Of a stretch of 64,000 nt of DNA, positions 1 to 8,931 are shown piece by piece. The stretch is from Sphingobacteriales bacterium (GTDB lineage: Bacteria; Bacteroidota; Bacteroidia; Chitinophagales; Chitinophagaceae): NCBI GenBank assembly GCA_016219985.1, contig JACRJO010000001.1:1-64000 (forward strand). The letters run 5' to 3'. A model generated the notes under the pieces. It worked only from the letters and a program-made list of their open reading frames with translations. It was not told the origin of the DNA and searched no databases. Within the stretch, counting starts at the first letter, position 1. Each line of letters begins with the position of its first letter. Made by a program: the position numbers and the translations under genes.

Positions 1-104
1 AAGAACATTTGTATTAAAAAACTCGCTTTCTGGCCAGGTCTCCCGAAGAGGATAAATTATAGCCGGGAAGACGGGGAGAACGGGAAGCTGATTGAATATT
101 TCGT

Positions 105-215
105 GTGCTTTCCTGCCTACTCGCCTCGCGGCGAAGCGGGCCGGACAGGCAGGCGTGGCCTTTCGTGACCAATAATCAGTGTATATCCCTGCCTTTGCCG
201 GCAGGCAGGCGCGGC
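105..215. repeat. dispersed palindromic intergenic repeat
   Basis: The first 221 bases hold no convincing gene. They contain pieces of the same GC-rich palindromic family found at 57.5-58.4 kb: a CCTGCCTACTCGCC...GGACAGGCAGGCG arrangement at about 111-156 and a GCCGGCAGGCAGGCG piece at about 197-212. The material lies just downstream of the minus-strand barrel gene ending at 222. It may fold in the transcript, but no clean U-tract terminator is visible. Confidence 0.5.
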
Positions 216-221
216 CCAAAA

Positions 222-2027
222 TCAGAAATAATTCACAAACCCAAAGTGAATCTTGGATTGCCGCAGGTTCAGTTCCGAATCATTTCTTTTACCCACCGCC
301 CAGGCCAGGTTAAAGATCCCGGCCTTTGTTTCAAACGCCAACCCGAGCCCGGTGCCGAAATACGTATAACTGACCCCTGCATTGAACCCATTATTGCGTC
401 CCCAGCCACCATCCGCCAGCAGGTAGAAATAGGAATTGGGACCCACCAGGTAGCGGTATTCAGCCGTGGCGATAGCAAACCGGGACAGGTACTGGCTCTC
501 TTCATCAAATCCGCGCAATAGTTTATACCCTCCCAATTGGAACAGTTCATTTTTAAAAATGGTGCCGCTCTCAAACAAGCCGGCATTGAGCATCGTTTTT
601 ACCGTGCTCCGTTTATTGCGCAGGGGAAAATATCTGGCCGCCATTACCCGGACCCTGAACTGGTAGGTGTTCAGCTTTACCGTATCATACAGCCTGGCGA
701 AGTCAAAATCCGGGTCGGCCGGGTCTTTCAGGTTGAGTATACTGTTGTTCTTCCTGAGTTTCTTGGTGCCTGCTGATGCGATAATGTGAAATTCATTCCC
801 TTTCCGGGGGTTCCGCCGGTAATCGGTGCTGTTCAGTTCATAATCCAGTCCTACATTGAAAGAACCCAGGTCCCCCACATCCGGCAGCCTCCGGTTATTC
901 ACCACGAAGGCGGAATCGATCCCTCCCCCGCTTACCAGGGTCTGGAACCGTTGTATAAATAATTTACCCGACTGGTTTTTACTGAGCACATACTGGGCGC
1001 CGAGCTGCAGATTCACATTCACATAACTGCTGTCTTTCCGGAACATATCAAAGGAAAAATCAAGCCCCGTGGCCGAATGAAAAAGATAGGGGTGCTGGTA
1101 CAGGATATTCAACCGGGGTGATTTCACCTGCAACTGTTGCCAGTTCAGCCCGATGGTTTCTCCCGCGCCCAGCGCATTGCGCAACAGGATATTCGCTTCA
1201 CCCGTCAGCAGCAGTTTTTTGGAGGAGAGCTGATCATTATTGGGCAGGAACCCGATCAGCGCATTGACCTGGCTGCTTTTCTTTTGCTTCAGGTAGAGGT
1301 TCAGCACGGAACCGGTGCCCAGCATCGTAATGTCAAAGGGTCTTTCTTCTTCCACATAGGTCAGTTCCCTTATTTTCTGGTTGACCCGCAGCAGTTTTTC
1401 CCTATTATAACGGGTCCCGTTCGGCAGGTCCAGGTAACGCTGCAGGTAGGTGCCGGAAATCCTGGCATTGCCATAGACACGAATGCTGTCGATCTTATAA
1501 AGGGGCCCCCTGTCAACCTTTAATAACCCGGAAACCCGGTCCTCTTCCATTTGCAGGCTGTCGAGATAGATCCGGGCAAAGGGATAGCCGTTATTTTCAA
1601 GATAAGTAAGGAATTTTTCCTGCCAGCTTTGTACCTGCGCAAAATCCATCGGCTTCCCGGCAAAAGTTTTTTCCCGCCAGCCCACGGCATCCAGCAGGGA
1701 AGGTTCTACCGTATGGGCATCCAGGCGGGCCCATTGATATTTTTCGCCTGCAAAAAGAACCAGGTAGGCGGATAAGGTATCAAAGCGGAGTGTATCAACC
1801 GAGGCGGTAACATATCCCTTTGCCTGCATCAGGGCCGGTAATTTGCTGATATACCCGATACAGGCGGTGCGGGAGGAAAAACCGGCCGGTATCCCGATCT
1901 CGGTTACCAGGGCCGTGCTGTCTTTATCGGCCACCCGGATGCGCAGGTTATAGGGTTCCTGGGCCGATGTATAAATACTCAGCAACAAGAAAAGCAGTAC
2001 CGATATTTGCAGTCTGAATTTTCGCAT
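222..2027 (-). CDS. Omp85-family outer-membrane protein (BamA/TamA-like)
   Basis: A 601-residue protein with an N-terminal signal peptide (hydrophobic residues 7-22, cleavage near SAQ). Residues about 100-250 look like POTRA-type modules: a GPLYKIDSIRVYGN segment followed by a linker with NREKLLRVNQKIREL. The C-terminal half is rich in alternating beta-strands and carries the family hallmark LGGYKLLRGFDEES near residue 495, with a terminal aromatic residue (VNYF). Omp85 proteins insert or translocate proteins at the outer membrane. The short POTRA part and the lack of assembly-factor neighbours fit a TamA-like or accessory BamA paralogue better than the essential BamA. It is monocistronic and divergent from hemW. 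Family assignment is firm, exact role is not. Confidence 0.85.
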   Translation of the reverse strand: MRKFRLQISVLLFLLLSIYTSAQEPYNLRIRVADKDSTALVTEIGIPAGFSSRTACIGYISKLPALMQAKGYVTASVDTLRFDTLSAYLVLFAGEKYQWARLDAHTVEPSLLDAVGWREKTFAGKPMDFAQVQSWQEKFLTYLENNGYPFARIYLDSLQMEEDRVSGLLKVDRGPLYKIDSIRVYGNARISGTYLQRYLDLPNGTRYNREKLLRVNQKIRELTYVEEERPFDITMLGTGSVLNLYLKQKKSSQVNALIGFLPNNDQLSSKKLLLTGEANILLRNALGAGETIGLNWQQLQVKSPRLNILYQHPYLFHSATGLDFSFDMFRKDSSYVNVNLQLGAQYVLSKNQSGKLFIQRFQTLVSGGGIDSAFVVNNRRLPDVGDLGSFNVGLDYELNSTDYRRNPRKGNEFHIIASAGTKKLRKNNSILNLKDPADPDFDFARLYDTVKLNTYQFRVRVMAARYFPLRNKRSTVKTMLNAGLFESGTIFKNELFQLGGYKLLRGFDEESQYLSRFAIATAEYRYLVGPNSYFYLLADGGWGRNNGFNAGVSYTYFGTGLGLAFETKAGIFNLAWAVGKRNDSELNLRQSKIHFGFVNYF

Positions 2028-2093
2028 GCGGCTTTTCAGCGGAACCCGTAACCTGGACGGGAAAGGCTAAATTATTCATTAAATAACAAAAAC

Positions 2094-3203
2094 GTGGCGG
2101 GCATCTACATTCATATCCCTTTTTGCAAGCAGGCCTGTCATTACTGCAATTTCCATTTCACCACTTCCCTGCGCTATAAGAACGAACTGCTGGCCGCTTT
2201 ATTGAAAGAACTGGTCCTGCAAAAAGTTTACCCGGGCATCAACCCGGTCCGCTCTGTTTATTTCGGCGGCGGTACTCCCAGCCTGCTGGACCTGGCCGAT
2301 ATAAATCAACTTCTCAGCAGGGTAAACGCGGTTTTCCAGGTAAGCCCGGATGCCGAGATCACCCTCGAAGCCAACCCGGACGATATTACCGGGGAGAAAT
2401 TAGCGGGATGGAAATCAGCGGGCATCAACCGCCTGAGTATCGGCATCCAGAGTTTTTTCCAGGAAGACCTCGAATGGATGAACCGGGCCCATACAGCCGG
2501 GCAGGCGACGGAGAACCTGGAACTGGCCCTCCGGTATTTCAGGAATATCACGATTGACCTGATCTACGGGACACCCGGGCTGACCCATGAAAAATGGGAA
2601 CAGAATGTAAAAAAAGCCATCGCCCTGGGAATTCCTCATCTCTCCTGTTATGCGCTGACCGTGGAATCGAAAACACCCTTAGACAAACTGATCCGGAAAG
2701 AACAATACGAACCCATCAATCCTGATCAGCAATCGGAACAATTCTTATTGCTGATGAAATGGATGGAAGAAGCCGGGTATGAGCATTATGAGATCTCCAA
2801 TTTTGCCCTGCCCGGCTGGCGCAGCCGGCACAATTCATCCTACTGGCAAAGCCAGCCCTATCTCGGGATCGGTCCGGCTGCTCATTCCTATTCCGGAAAA
2901 GAAAGGCAATGGAATATTGCCAATAACAACAGCTATATCCATTCCATTAACCAGGGGATTATTCCTTTTGAAAAAGAAATACTGACGGAAACCCAGCAAC
3001 TGAATGAATATATCATGACCTCCCTGCGGACCCTGGAGGGGCTGGACACCGGAAAAGTAAATGAAGAGCGCCGCTTTTTACTGGAAGCCAGTGCTAAAAA
3101 GTATGTGGATGCCGGATTACTTCAACGGGCCGGGGAACGGCTGCTGCTGACCAATGAAGGGAAATTACTGGCTGACGGGATTGCAGCCGCGCTTTTCTTT
3201 TAG
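2094..3203 (+). CDS. hemW: radical SAM heme chaperone HemW
   Basis: A 369-residue radical SAM protein. The SAM/4Fe-4S motif is C11-x3-C15-x2-C18 within IPFCKQACHYCNF, followed by the FGGGTPS motif near residue 60 and the HemW-type C-terminal domain. HemW is related to oxygen-independent coproporphyrinogen oxidase but acts as a heme-insertion chaperone; the single CxxxCxxC with a following aromatic residue fits HemW. The start is a GTG at 2094, giving the canonical N-terminus with IYIHIPFC at residues 4-11. The gene ends 4 bp inside the convergent small gene at 3200. Confidence 0.92.
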   Translation: MAGIYIHIPFCKQACHYCNFHFTTSLRYKNELLAALLKELVLQKVYPGINPVRSVYFGGGTPSLLDLADINQLLSRVNAVFQVSPDAEITLEANPDDITGEKLAGWKSAGINRLSIGIQSFFQEDLEWMNRAHTAGQATENLELALRYFRNITIDLIYGTPGLTHEKWEQNVKKAIALGIPHLSCYALTVESKTPLDKLIRKEQYEPINPDQQSEQFLLLMKWMEEAGYEHYEISNFALPGWRSRHNSSYWQSQPYLGIGPAAHSYSGKERQWNIANNNSYIHSINQGIIPFEKEILTETQQLNEYIMTSLRTLEGLDTGKVNEERRFLLEASAKKYVDAGLLQRAGERLLLTNEGKLLADGIAAALFF

Positions 3204-3406
3204 CCATTACTGATCCACCGCACCATAATATTCAGCAGGCAGCCCAGGGCCACGAGGGAAGTAAGAATAAAGTTGAACCACTGCATGGGATGGGGCTTTG
3301 CACTGCCTTCCTTTTTGCTCTCGCGCCATTTATTAAAATCAAGCACATTCAGTACGAGCAGTACAATGGCCGCAATGAAGAACAGTACCTGGAAGAAATT
3401 GATCAT
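3200..3406 (-). CDS. small two-helix membrane protein
   Basis: A 68-residue protein with two hydrophobic segments (about residues 3-20 and 45-62) separated by a charged KWRESKKEGSAKPH loop. No recognised family. It overlaps the end of hemW by 4 bp in convergent orientation and lies in a minus-strand run with gpsA, so it may be co-transcribed with it. The membrane topology is clear, the function is unknown. Confidence 0.6.
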   Translation of the reverse strand: MINFFQVLFFIAAIVLLVLNVLDFNKWRESKKEGSAKPHPMQWFNFILTSLVALGCLLNIMVRWISNG

Positions 3407-3439
3407 CGGTTGTGTTTATCGGTCCTGAAGATAAAAATT

Positions 3440-3562
3440 TTACTTCAGAAACCGGGAACGGTCCGGGCGTTTTCTCCAGTATTGCAGCAACTGGTATCCC
3501 CCGAGTGTAAGGATCATAATTCCCAGGCCGGCTGGTACAAATCCATGGTAAACAAAAGGCAT
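3440..3562 (-). CDS. possible 40-residue single-helix membrane protein
   Basis: An ATG at 3562, 17 bp downstream of the gpsA stop codon, opens a 40-codon frame. The peptide has one hydrophobic stretch (GFVPAGLGIMILTLGGYQLL) followed by a positively charged tail (YWRKRPDRSR), the usual pattern of a small inner-membrane protein. The position between gpsA and the 68-residue membrane protein on the same strand supports translation. A longer frame upstream overlaps gpsA and looks like a shadow. Function unknown. Confidence 0.35.
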   Translation of the reverse strand: MPFVYHGFVPAGLGIMILTLGGYQLLQYWRKRPDRSRFLK

Positions 3563-3578
3563 AGGGTCTGTTTCCTGA

Positions 3579-4622
3579 TCAGACCAGCACCTGTTCGATG
3601 CGTTTAAAACCATCGGGCGCTTTAACATTTTCCCAGAGAATTGTATAAATGGTTTCCGCGATGGGGATCGGGGCATTGACCGTCAGGTTGATTTGGTTAA
3701 TACAGCGGGCCGCATTGTACCCTTCCGCCACCATATTCATTTCCAGTTCGGCGGATTTCACGGAATAACCGCGCCCGATCATATTCCCGAAGCGGCGGTT
3801 CCGGCTGTGCAGGGAATAGCAGGTTACCAGCAGGTCGCCCAGGTACACAGAAGCCGCGTAGTTGGGTGTTTTACGGTGGGTCAGCGGGTCCTCTCCCTCA
3901 TGTTCCCCCACCGTAATATGTTCGGCCCCGAACTGCCTTAAAAAAGCGGCCATTTCATCCGCGGCATTGGCGATATAGACGCTGAGAAAATTATCTCCAT
4001 AATCCAGCCCGTGCGCAATACCCGCACCCAGGGCGTAGATATTTTTAAGTACGGCCGCGTATTGAACCCCGAGAATATCGTGGTTGACGACCGTATTGAT
4101 ATAATCATTGGCGAAATGGTCGGCAATAACGGAAACCGTTTTCAGATCAATCCCGGAAAAAGTGAGGTAGGACAGTTTTTCCGCGGCCACTTCTTCCGCA
4201 TGGCAGGGGCCCAGCACCGCGAAATAATCTTCCAGTCCCAGGCCGAATTCCTGCTGGAGATGCTCATTGAGCAGACTGTTTTTATCGGGCAACAATCCTT
4301 TTATGGCAGAGACCACTTTCTTTCCCTTCCAGTCATCCGCAGTAAGCCCGGTCAGGCTGGACGCGGCATAAGCGGAGGGCACAGCAATGACCAGCACATC
4401 GGAATGACGAATCACTTCCCTCACATCCGCCGAGAGGGTCAGCAGGGAAACATCAAATTTGGCCGAATTCAGGTAATGGGGATTATGCTGTTTACTTTTT
4501 ATAAAAGCGATCGTGTCTTTATTCCGGATCCACCAGTTCACCGGTTGTTTTTTATCCGTCAGGATCTTGACCAGGGCCGTTGCCCAGCTCCCGCTACCGA
4601 TAACTCCGAACCGCATACTCAA
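3579..4622 (-). CDS. gpsA: NAD(P)H-dependent glycerol-3-phosphate dehydrogenase
   Basis: A 347-residue enzyme reducing dihydroxyacetone phosphate to sn-glycerol-3-phosphate, the backbone precursor for phospholipids. The N-terminal Rossmann fold shows GVIGSGSWATAL (residues 6-17), and further conserved segments are SAIKGLLP, LGPCHAEEVA and AAVLKNIYALGAGI with the catalytic lysine. Length matches the family. It leads a minus-strand run with two small membrane-protein genes downstream. Confidence 0.93.
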   Translation of the reverse strand: MSMRFGVIGSGSWATALVKILTDKKQPVNWWIRNKDTIAFIKSKQHNPHYLNSAKFDVSLLTLSADVREVIRHSDVLVIAVPSAYAASSLTGLTADDWKGKKVVSAIKGLLPDKNSLLNEHLQQEFGLGLEDYFAVLGPCHAEEVAAEKLSYLTFSGIDLKTVSVIADHFANDYINTVVNHDILGVQYAAVLKNIYALGAGIAHGLDYGDNFLSVYIANAADEMAAFLRQFGAEHITVGEHEGEDPLTHRKTPNYAASVYLGDLLVTCYSLHSRNRRFGNMIGRGYSVKSAELEMNMVAEGYNAARCINQINLTVNAPIPIAETIYTILWENVKAPDGFKRIEQVLV

Positions 4623-4839
4623 TTATATTTTAGTTACAACGCTAATAACAATTAAAGGTAAGGCCAAATCCTGTTCGGCAGAACGGCGATCCTGAACGTG
4701 GCGAAATCCCGTTATCATGCCGCTTGCTTGTTTCATAATTTTCCAGGGCAATCCACAAAACCGGATGCAGCAACTGTACCGGCGCCCCGGGCAAGCGTAT
4801 AAAAGCCTGTATGGCTCCTTATCGCCACTTCACATAAAG

Positions 4840-5784
4840 CTACTTCCCTAATAGTGCGCTGAGTTGCTGTAAAAGGGGTGTCCTTTTTACAGCCTCATAG
4901 AACTGCCGGCTGGGCTGGTATTCTTTCATATGCCGGATCACCACGGTCATGTACAGGGGGGTTGCAGACCCGGATGAATTCGTAAAGTAATCCGGGTTCA
5001 GCGATTTTATAATATAAGATCTGCCCGGGTCGGCAAATTTTTTACCTTCCGCGAACCCGTTAAACTCAGTGATATAATTCAGTACCTGTGCGGGTTCGGC
5101 AAGATAGGCCGGGCCCTTTTTAATATAATGATCGATTGAGTCGACCAGCTTTTCATAATATCCCCTGAGGTTCTTTTCGACCTGGTCACGTTTCTGTGTT
5201 GTGGCCACCCGCATTTCTGACAGGTATTCACCACGGGTCATGAATATAAACGGGAATTTGTCCTTTGCCGTCAGCAGCCAGGCTTCCTGGGTATTGGTGT
5301 CATAACTGCTTCCTGAATTGAAATAGTAATACCCTTCCGGGTCAGGAGCCACGGCCCGCACTAACATATACTCCTTTTTATTTATAATAATGCGAGAACC
5401 GATATCGCCGAGACCATTGATACTTATAAAAACGGAGGCTGTATACCCGTTTCCCCGTTTCTCCGTATTGTTTATACACAGGTATGGATAAAACATCATA
5501 TACGCGTTATACGGCGACACCGGTTGCTTCGCCGGGGCAATACCGCTATAGTAACCATGCCAGAGCCCCTCGCCTCCTTTAAGCTTCGGGTACAGGTTTT
5601 GTACAATCTGCGCCGATTGCTGAACAACCGCGCGGGCTTTTATAATACCCTTACCCAGGTTTCCGGGCAGGGCGTCAGTTCCTTTTTTCCAGCCATACTC
5701 TTTGGACTCCAATAGCCCTTTATCACACTGGGCACAGGTAATTAAACCCGCAAAAAGAAACCCTGTTAAAAAAATAACTCTCAT
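4840..5784 (-). CDS. secreted protein of unknown function
   Basis: A 314-residue protein with a signal sequence at residues 1-18 ending near a cysteine (LITCAQC), so it may be a lipoprotein or a normal secreted protein. I place the start at the ATG at 5784, 10 bp after the upstream gene's stop. The longer in-frame extension overlaps that gene and encodes no signal peptide at its start. The body is mixed polar sequence with a helical region around residues 190-240. No recognised domain. It is tightly coupled to the gene at 5795-7150, suggesting related envelope roles. Confidence 0.65.
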   Translation of the reverse strand: MRVIFLTGFLFAGLITCAQCDKGLLESKEYGWKKGTDALPGNLGKGIIKARAVVQQSAQIVQNLYPKLKGGEGLWHGYYSGIAPAKQPVSPYNAYMMFYPYLCINNTEKRGNGYTASVFISINGLGDIGSRIIINKKEYMLVRAVAPDPEGYYYFNSGSSYDTNTQEAWLLTAKDKFPFIFMTRGEYLSEMRVATTQKRDQVEKNLRGYYEKLVDSIDHYIKKGPAYLAEPAQVLNYITEFNGFAEGKKFADPGRSYIIKSLNPDYFTNSSGSATPLYMTVVIRHMKEYQPSRQFYEAVKRTPLLQQLSALLGK

Positions 5785-5794
5785 ATTGCCTGGT

Positions 5795-7150
5795 TTAATC
5801 TTTTTGAATGACGAGGGTAACTTCATAGGGTTTGCCCTCGGCCGTCTTTGATAACATGCCAATATGGTGCGTCCAGCCACCATACTGGAACTGGTCATAG
5901 ATACGGAGTTGAGATACCACTGTTTTTTTAGTGCCTGCATTGGTGAGGGTGAGTATATTTCCCTTCAGGGTATAGGTTCCGTCTCCCACAAAGCTGGTTG
6001 TTTTTTCAAGCAGCTGGTAGGCCGAAACCTCGCGGGTGGTGCTGAAGGCTGCCCCGCTGGCGTAATGGCCATTCGCCGCAAATGTGTAGGTAAGTATTCC
6101 GCTGTAACTGCCGGTGAACCATTTGCCGGGCAATGATTGCTGCAGAGGATTCACGCCGGTTCCTTTATAATTTTTAAAGGAAAGACTATGGAAAAACAAC
6201 TGCCAGTCCGCATTTGTTGTTTCCCAGAGTAAACTTCCGGAGTTGGCAAAACTTCCTGCAATAATGGCCACCTCGTTACCCAGTTGTACCAGCATAACAA
6301 ACCCATAAACCTGTATGCTATTCCCGTTGACCATCTTCCGGATCCCCATTTCCTCTTTCCTATAATTCCATCCCTGGGGAGAAACCCCTTTTGTGATTAT
6401 ATGGTGATCGGGATTATAGGGATCCTTTTCAAACCCGTCAAATACCTGCCAGAAGATGGACGGCATATCCGTTTCCAGGTTTCCACTGCCGGCTGCCATG
6501 GGCAACAGGGAGAGGGTGGATTGCTTATCGGGTCCGCTGAGCGTGATTTCGCTGGCGCTTTTTGCGGTAGCCCACCCGGGAGGAGCCGTGAATATATAAT
6601 CGCTGAGCGATCCTGGTGTAACTATAGCAACGGTATTTGACGCGGGAGCCGGTGCGGTTTTCGGGACCGCCGGTTTTTTTAAATCAATACTGCTGAAAAA
6701 ATGATCCAGTGTTTGCTGTGATGCCGGGTCATTGGTAATGACCAATATGCTCATCGCTTTATTATACCCGCTGAATGTGGTAAGCACGGCAACCCCGTTT
6801 GTTCCCTGTATACTGAATGCAGCTGTACCTGTATTGGTACTCCAGCCGTTCACAGGATCCCCTTTTTCAGCAGCCGGTGTTTCTGTAACGGATAAACGAT
6901 CCGCCACCAATCCTTTCCAGGCTGCCTGGAAATCAGCCAGCGCTTCGCCGGTTCCACCGATACTTTTATACACTGTTATGATGCAGAAAGTATGGCTCTT
7001 GTTCTCCGGTGCATTGAGTATCACCAGGTCAGTTTTCTGCTCCTTTTTCCAGCCCCCGGGAATTTTGAAGCTGGCAATGTCAAAAACTGTTTTTTGTGCA
7101 AACCCGGTAATGGTAGCAGCTAACAGGAGCAGCAGGAAGATCTTTTTCAT
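5795..7150 (-). CDS. secreted protein of unknown function, duplicated N-terminal domain
   Basis: A 451-residue protein with a clear signal peptide (MKKIFLLLLLAATITGFAQ). Two similar segments, about residues 25-155 and 180-320, each read like a small stress- or photosystem-type (PsbP-like) fold: a GGWKKEQKTD- or PPGWATAKSAS-like opening and a closing line LDHFFSSIDLKK or WQLFFHSLSFKN. A C-terminal lipocalin-like beta region follows (GKWFTGSYSGILTYTF). The duplication is my reading, not a database call. It is followed 10 bp later by another secreted protein gene. Confidence 0.65.
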   Translation of the reverse strand: MKKIFLLLLLAATITGFAQKTVFDIASFKIPGGWKKEQKTDLVILNAPENKSHTFCIITVYKSIGGTGEALADFQAAWKGLVADRLSVTETPAAEKGDPVNGWSTNTGTAAFSIQGTNGVAVLTTFSGYNKAMSILVITNDPASQQTLDHFFSSIDLKKPAVPKTAPAPASNTVAIVTPGSLSDYIFTAPPGWATAKSASEITLSGPDKQSTLSLLPMAAGSGNLETDMPSIFWQVFDGFEKDPYNPDHHIITKGVSPQGWNYRKEEMGIRKMVNGNSIQVYGFVMLVQLGNEVAIIAGSFANSGSLLWETTNADWQLFFHSLSFKNYKGTGVNPLQQSLPGKWFTGSYSGILTYTFAANGHYASGAAFSTTREVSAYQLLEKTTSFVGDGTYTLKGNILTLTNAGTKKTVVSQLRIYDQFQYGGWTHHIGMLSKTAEGKPYEVTLVIQKD

Positions 7151-7508
7151 GATTGCTCTATTTATTCTTTACTGTTTGCAGAATTGATCCGCTTTTGCAG
7201 CAGGGATCATCCCTGCCTGGGGGTTGTGCTGCAGCTATAGCGCCGTGACTGTTCCTTTCCAGCTATCGTCAAAGCAGCCATGTAAACATAGTATGAAAAA
7301 TATTAATCTTTTCCCTGAAAAAGGGGATTTTTTTCCGGGCTGACGAAAATCAGGAACAGTGAAATAGCGGTTGGAAAACTGCCTGCCCGGGGGAAAGCAG
7401 CGAGAGGGCGTGATTTATGGAGAGCTGATTTAACAGGAAGTCTTTGGAAAATAGTGTACTTACCAGGCTGAATAGTCGCTTATTTAAACCACAGGGGTAT
7501 GAACAGTA
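7151..7508. other. intergenic region without a recognisable gene
   Basis: Between the secreted protein gene starting at 7150 and the adaptor gene ending at 7562 I see no supported coding sequence. A 69-codon minus frame covers part of it but has no family resemblance and lies downstream of a terminator-like hairpin. The stretch must hold the promoter for the minus-strand gene at 7150; no clear TANNTTTG box stood out. Confidence 0.4.
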
Positions 7509-7539
7509 AAGGGGCAGTATCGCAAGGATACAGCCCCTT
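7509..7539 (-). terminator. hairpin terminator after the exporter operon
   Basis: A 12-position stem (AAGGGGC-A-GTATC paired with GATAC-A-GCCCCTT, one A-A mismatch) with a 5-base loop lies 23 bp past the stop of the HlyD-type gene. On the minus strand it is followed by a weak T-rich stretch. It probably ends the tolC/adaptor transcript. Confidence 0.6.
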
Positions 7540-7561
7540 CGTGCTATTCGCACAGCCATTA

Positions 7562-8920
7562 TTATTTTTCAAATAATTTATCCTTGGGCACGACCGTAAC
7601 CTTCATGCCATCCTTCAGGTCCTTGCTAACGGCGGCATAGGGAGCCGTGATCACTTCCGCTCCTTCTTTTAAGCCCGTCAGGATCTCTATATAATTAATA
7701 TCCTGTATGCCGGTTTTCACTACTATTTTCTTTACCGTACCATCGGCCTGGAGGATAAAGGCCACTTCCTCGAGTTCATCACTGGCCACCACGGGTCCGT
7801 TCTGATTCTGGTTCTGATTTTCATTCTCCTCCTTGTTGCTTTCCTTTTCCTTCTTTTTATCGGCCATACTCTGGTCACTTCCTTTTACCCTGGCATTCAC
7901 CGCAGCGATGGGTACGGCCAGCACATTTTCCACCCGCCGGGTCTTGATATCGGCGCTGGCGTTCATACCGGGGCGGAAAGGGAAGGTCCGGTTGCCAAGG
8001 TCTTTATACGATTCCTTATCGAGGCGGATCCGCACCTCGTAGTTCGTTACATCGTTGGTAGAAGCCAGGGAACTGCTCTTGGTACTGCTGGCGATCTTGG
8101 TCACGACCCCTTTAAATTTACGATTGTTATACGCATCCACTTCCACATCCGCTGAATCCCCGATATTGATTTTCACAATATCATTTTCCCCCACATCCAC
8201 CCTGACTTCGAGCACGGCCATATCAGCAACGGTCATCATTTCTGTACCCACATTGAAGCTGTTCCCCGCCACTCTTTCTCCTTTCTTTATTTTGAGGGAG
8301 GAGATCACCCCGTCCATCGGCGCCACCAGGGTGGTCCGGCTCAGGTCTTTATTGGCCCTGCTGAGTCCTACCTGGGTGCTTTGCACGCCGGCTTTAAGGC
8401 TTTTAATATTTTGCTGGGCCGCGTTGTAATTGGCCTGGGCCGATTTGAGCGTGGTTTCAAACTGTTCAAACTCCGCCTTCGAGATCACTTTATCATCGTA
8501 GAGTTTTTTGTTCCGGTTATAGGTCTGCTCGGCCAGTTCCATATTTGCCCGAAGGGACTCCAGCGCGGCCTGGCTGTTGTCCACGGTCGCCGCAGACTGG
8601 TTGACCCGGGAGGCCGCTTCATCCCGCTGCAGGGCATAAATATCCGCAAAGATGCGGGCCAGCACCTGGCCTTTCCGCACACTGTCCCCTTCTTCCACAT
8701 TCAGTTCGGTGATCTCGCCGGATATATCCGGGCTGATCTTCACTTCCACTTCGGGGTAAACTTTGCCGCTGGCATTCACGGTTTCAATAATGGTTCGTTT
8801 CGCCGCTTTTTCAGTAGCCACTTTGATGGCCTTGTCCTTCCCGCCCACTATTTTGCCAATAATAAAGATCACGGCCACCGCACCCAGCACGATCAGTATC
8901 CATTTCAGTTTCTTGTTCAT
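7562..8920 (-). CDS. efflux periplasmic adaptor (HlyD/MacA type)
   Basis: A 452-residue membrane-fusion protein. There is one N-terminal membrane anchor (residues 6-22), a split lipoyl/barrel-sandwich domain (ISGEITELNVEEGDSVRKGQVLARI at 67-90 and LVAPMDGVISSLKIKKGERV around 198-217), a coiled-coil hairpin between them (about 95-190) and a beta-barrel domain after 235. An unusual Lys/Glu/Asn/Gln tract at about 353-375 sits in the membrane-proximal part. It would link an inner-membrane pump to the TolC-like channel encoded 11 bp upstream. No permease gene is present next to it, so the partner pump must be elsewhere. Confidence 0.88.
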   Translation of the reverse strand: MNKKLKWILIVLGAVAVIFIIGKIVGGKDKAIKVATEKAAKRTIIETVNASGKVYPEVEVKISPDISGEITELNVEEGDSVRKGQVLARIFADIYALQRDEAASRVNQSAATVDNSQAALESLRANMELAEQTYNRNKKLYDDKVISKAEFEQFETTLKSAQANYNAAQQNIKSLKAGVQSTQVGLSRANKDLSRTTLVAPMDGVISSLKIKKGERVAGNSFNVGTEMMTVADMAVLEVRVDVGENDIVKINIGDSADVEVDAYNNRKFKGVVTKIASSTKSSSLASTNDVTNYEVRIRLDKESYKDLGNRTFPFRPGMNASADIKTRRVENVLAVPIAAVNARVKGSDQSMADKKKEKESNKEENENQNQNQNGPVVASDELEEVAFILQADGTVKKIVVKTGIQDINYIEILTGLKEGAEVITAPYAAVSKDLKDGMKVTVVPKDKLFEK

Positions 8921-8931
8921 CTTCTGGTTTT

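Noticed and set aside
7350..7559. 69-codon minus frame in the gap before the adaptor gene
   Set aside because: It overlaps the terminator hairpin at 7509-7539 and shows no domain, signal or conservation clue.
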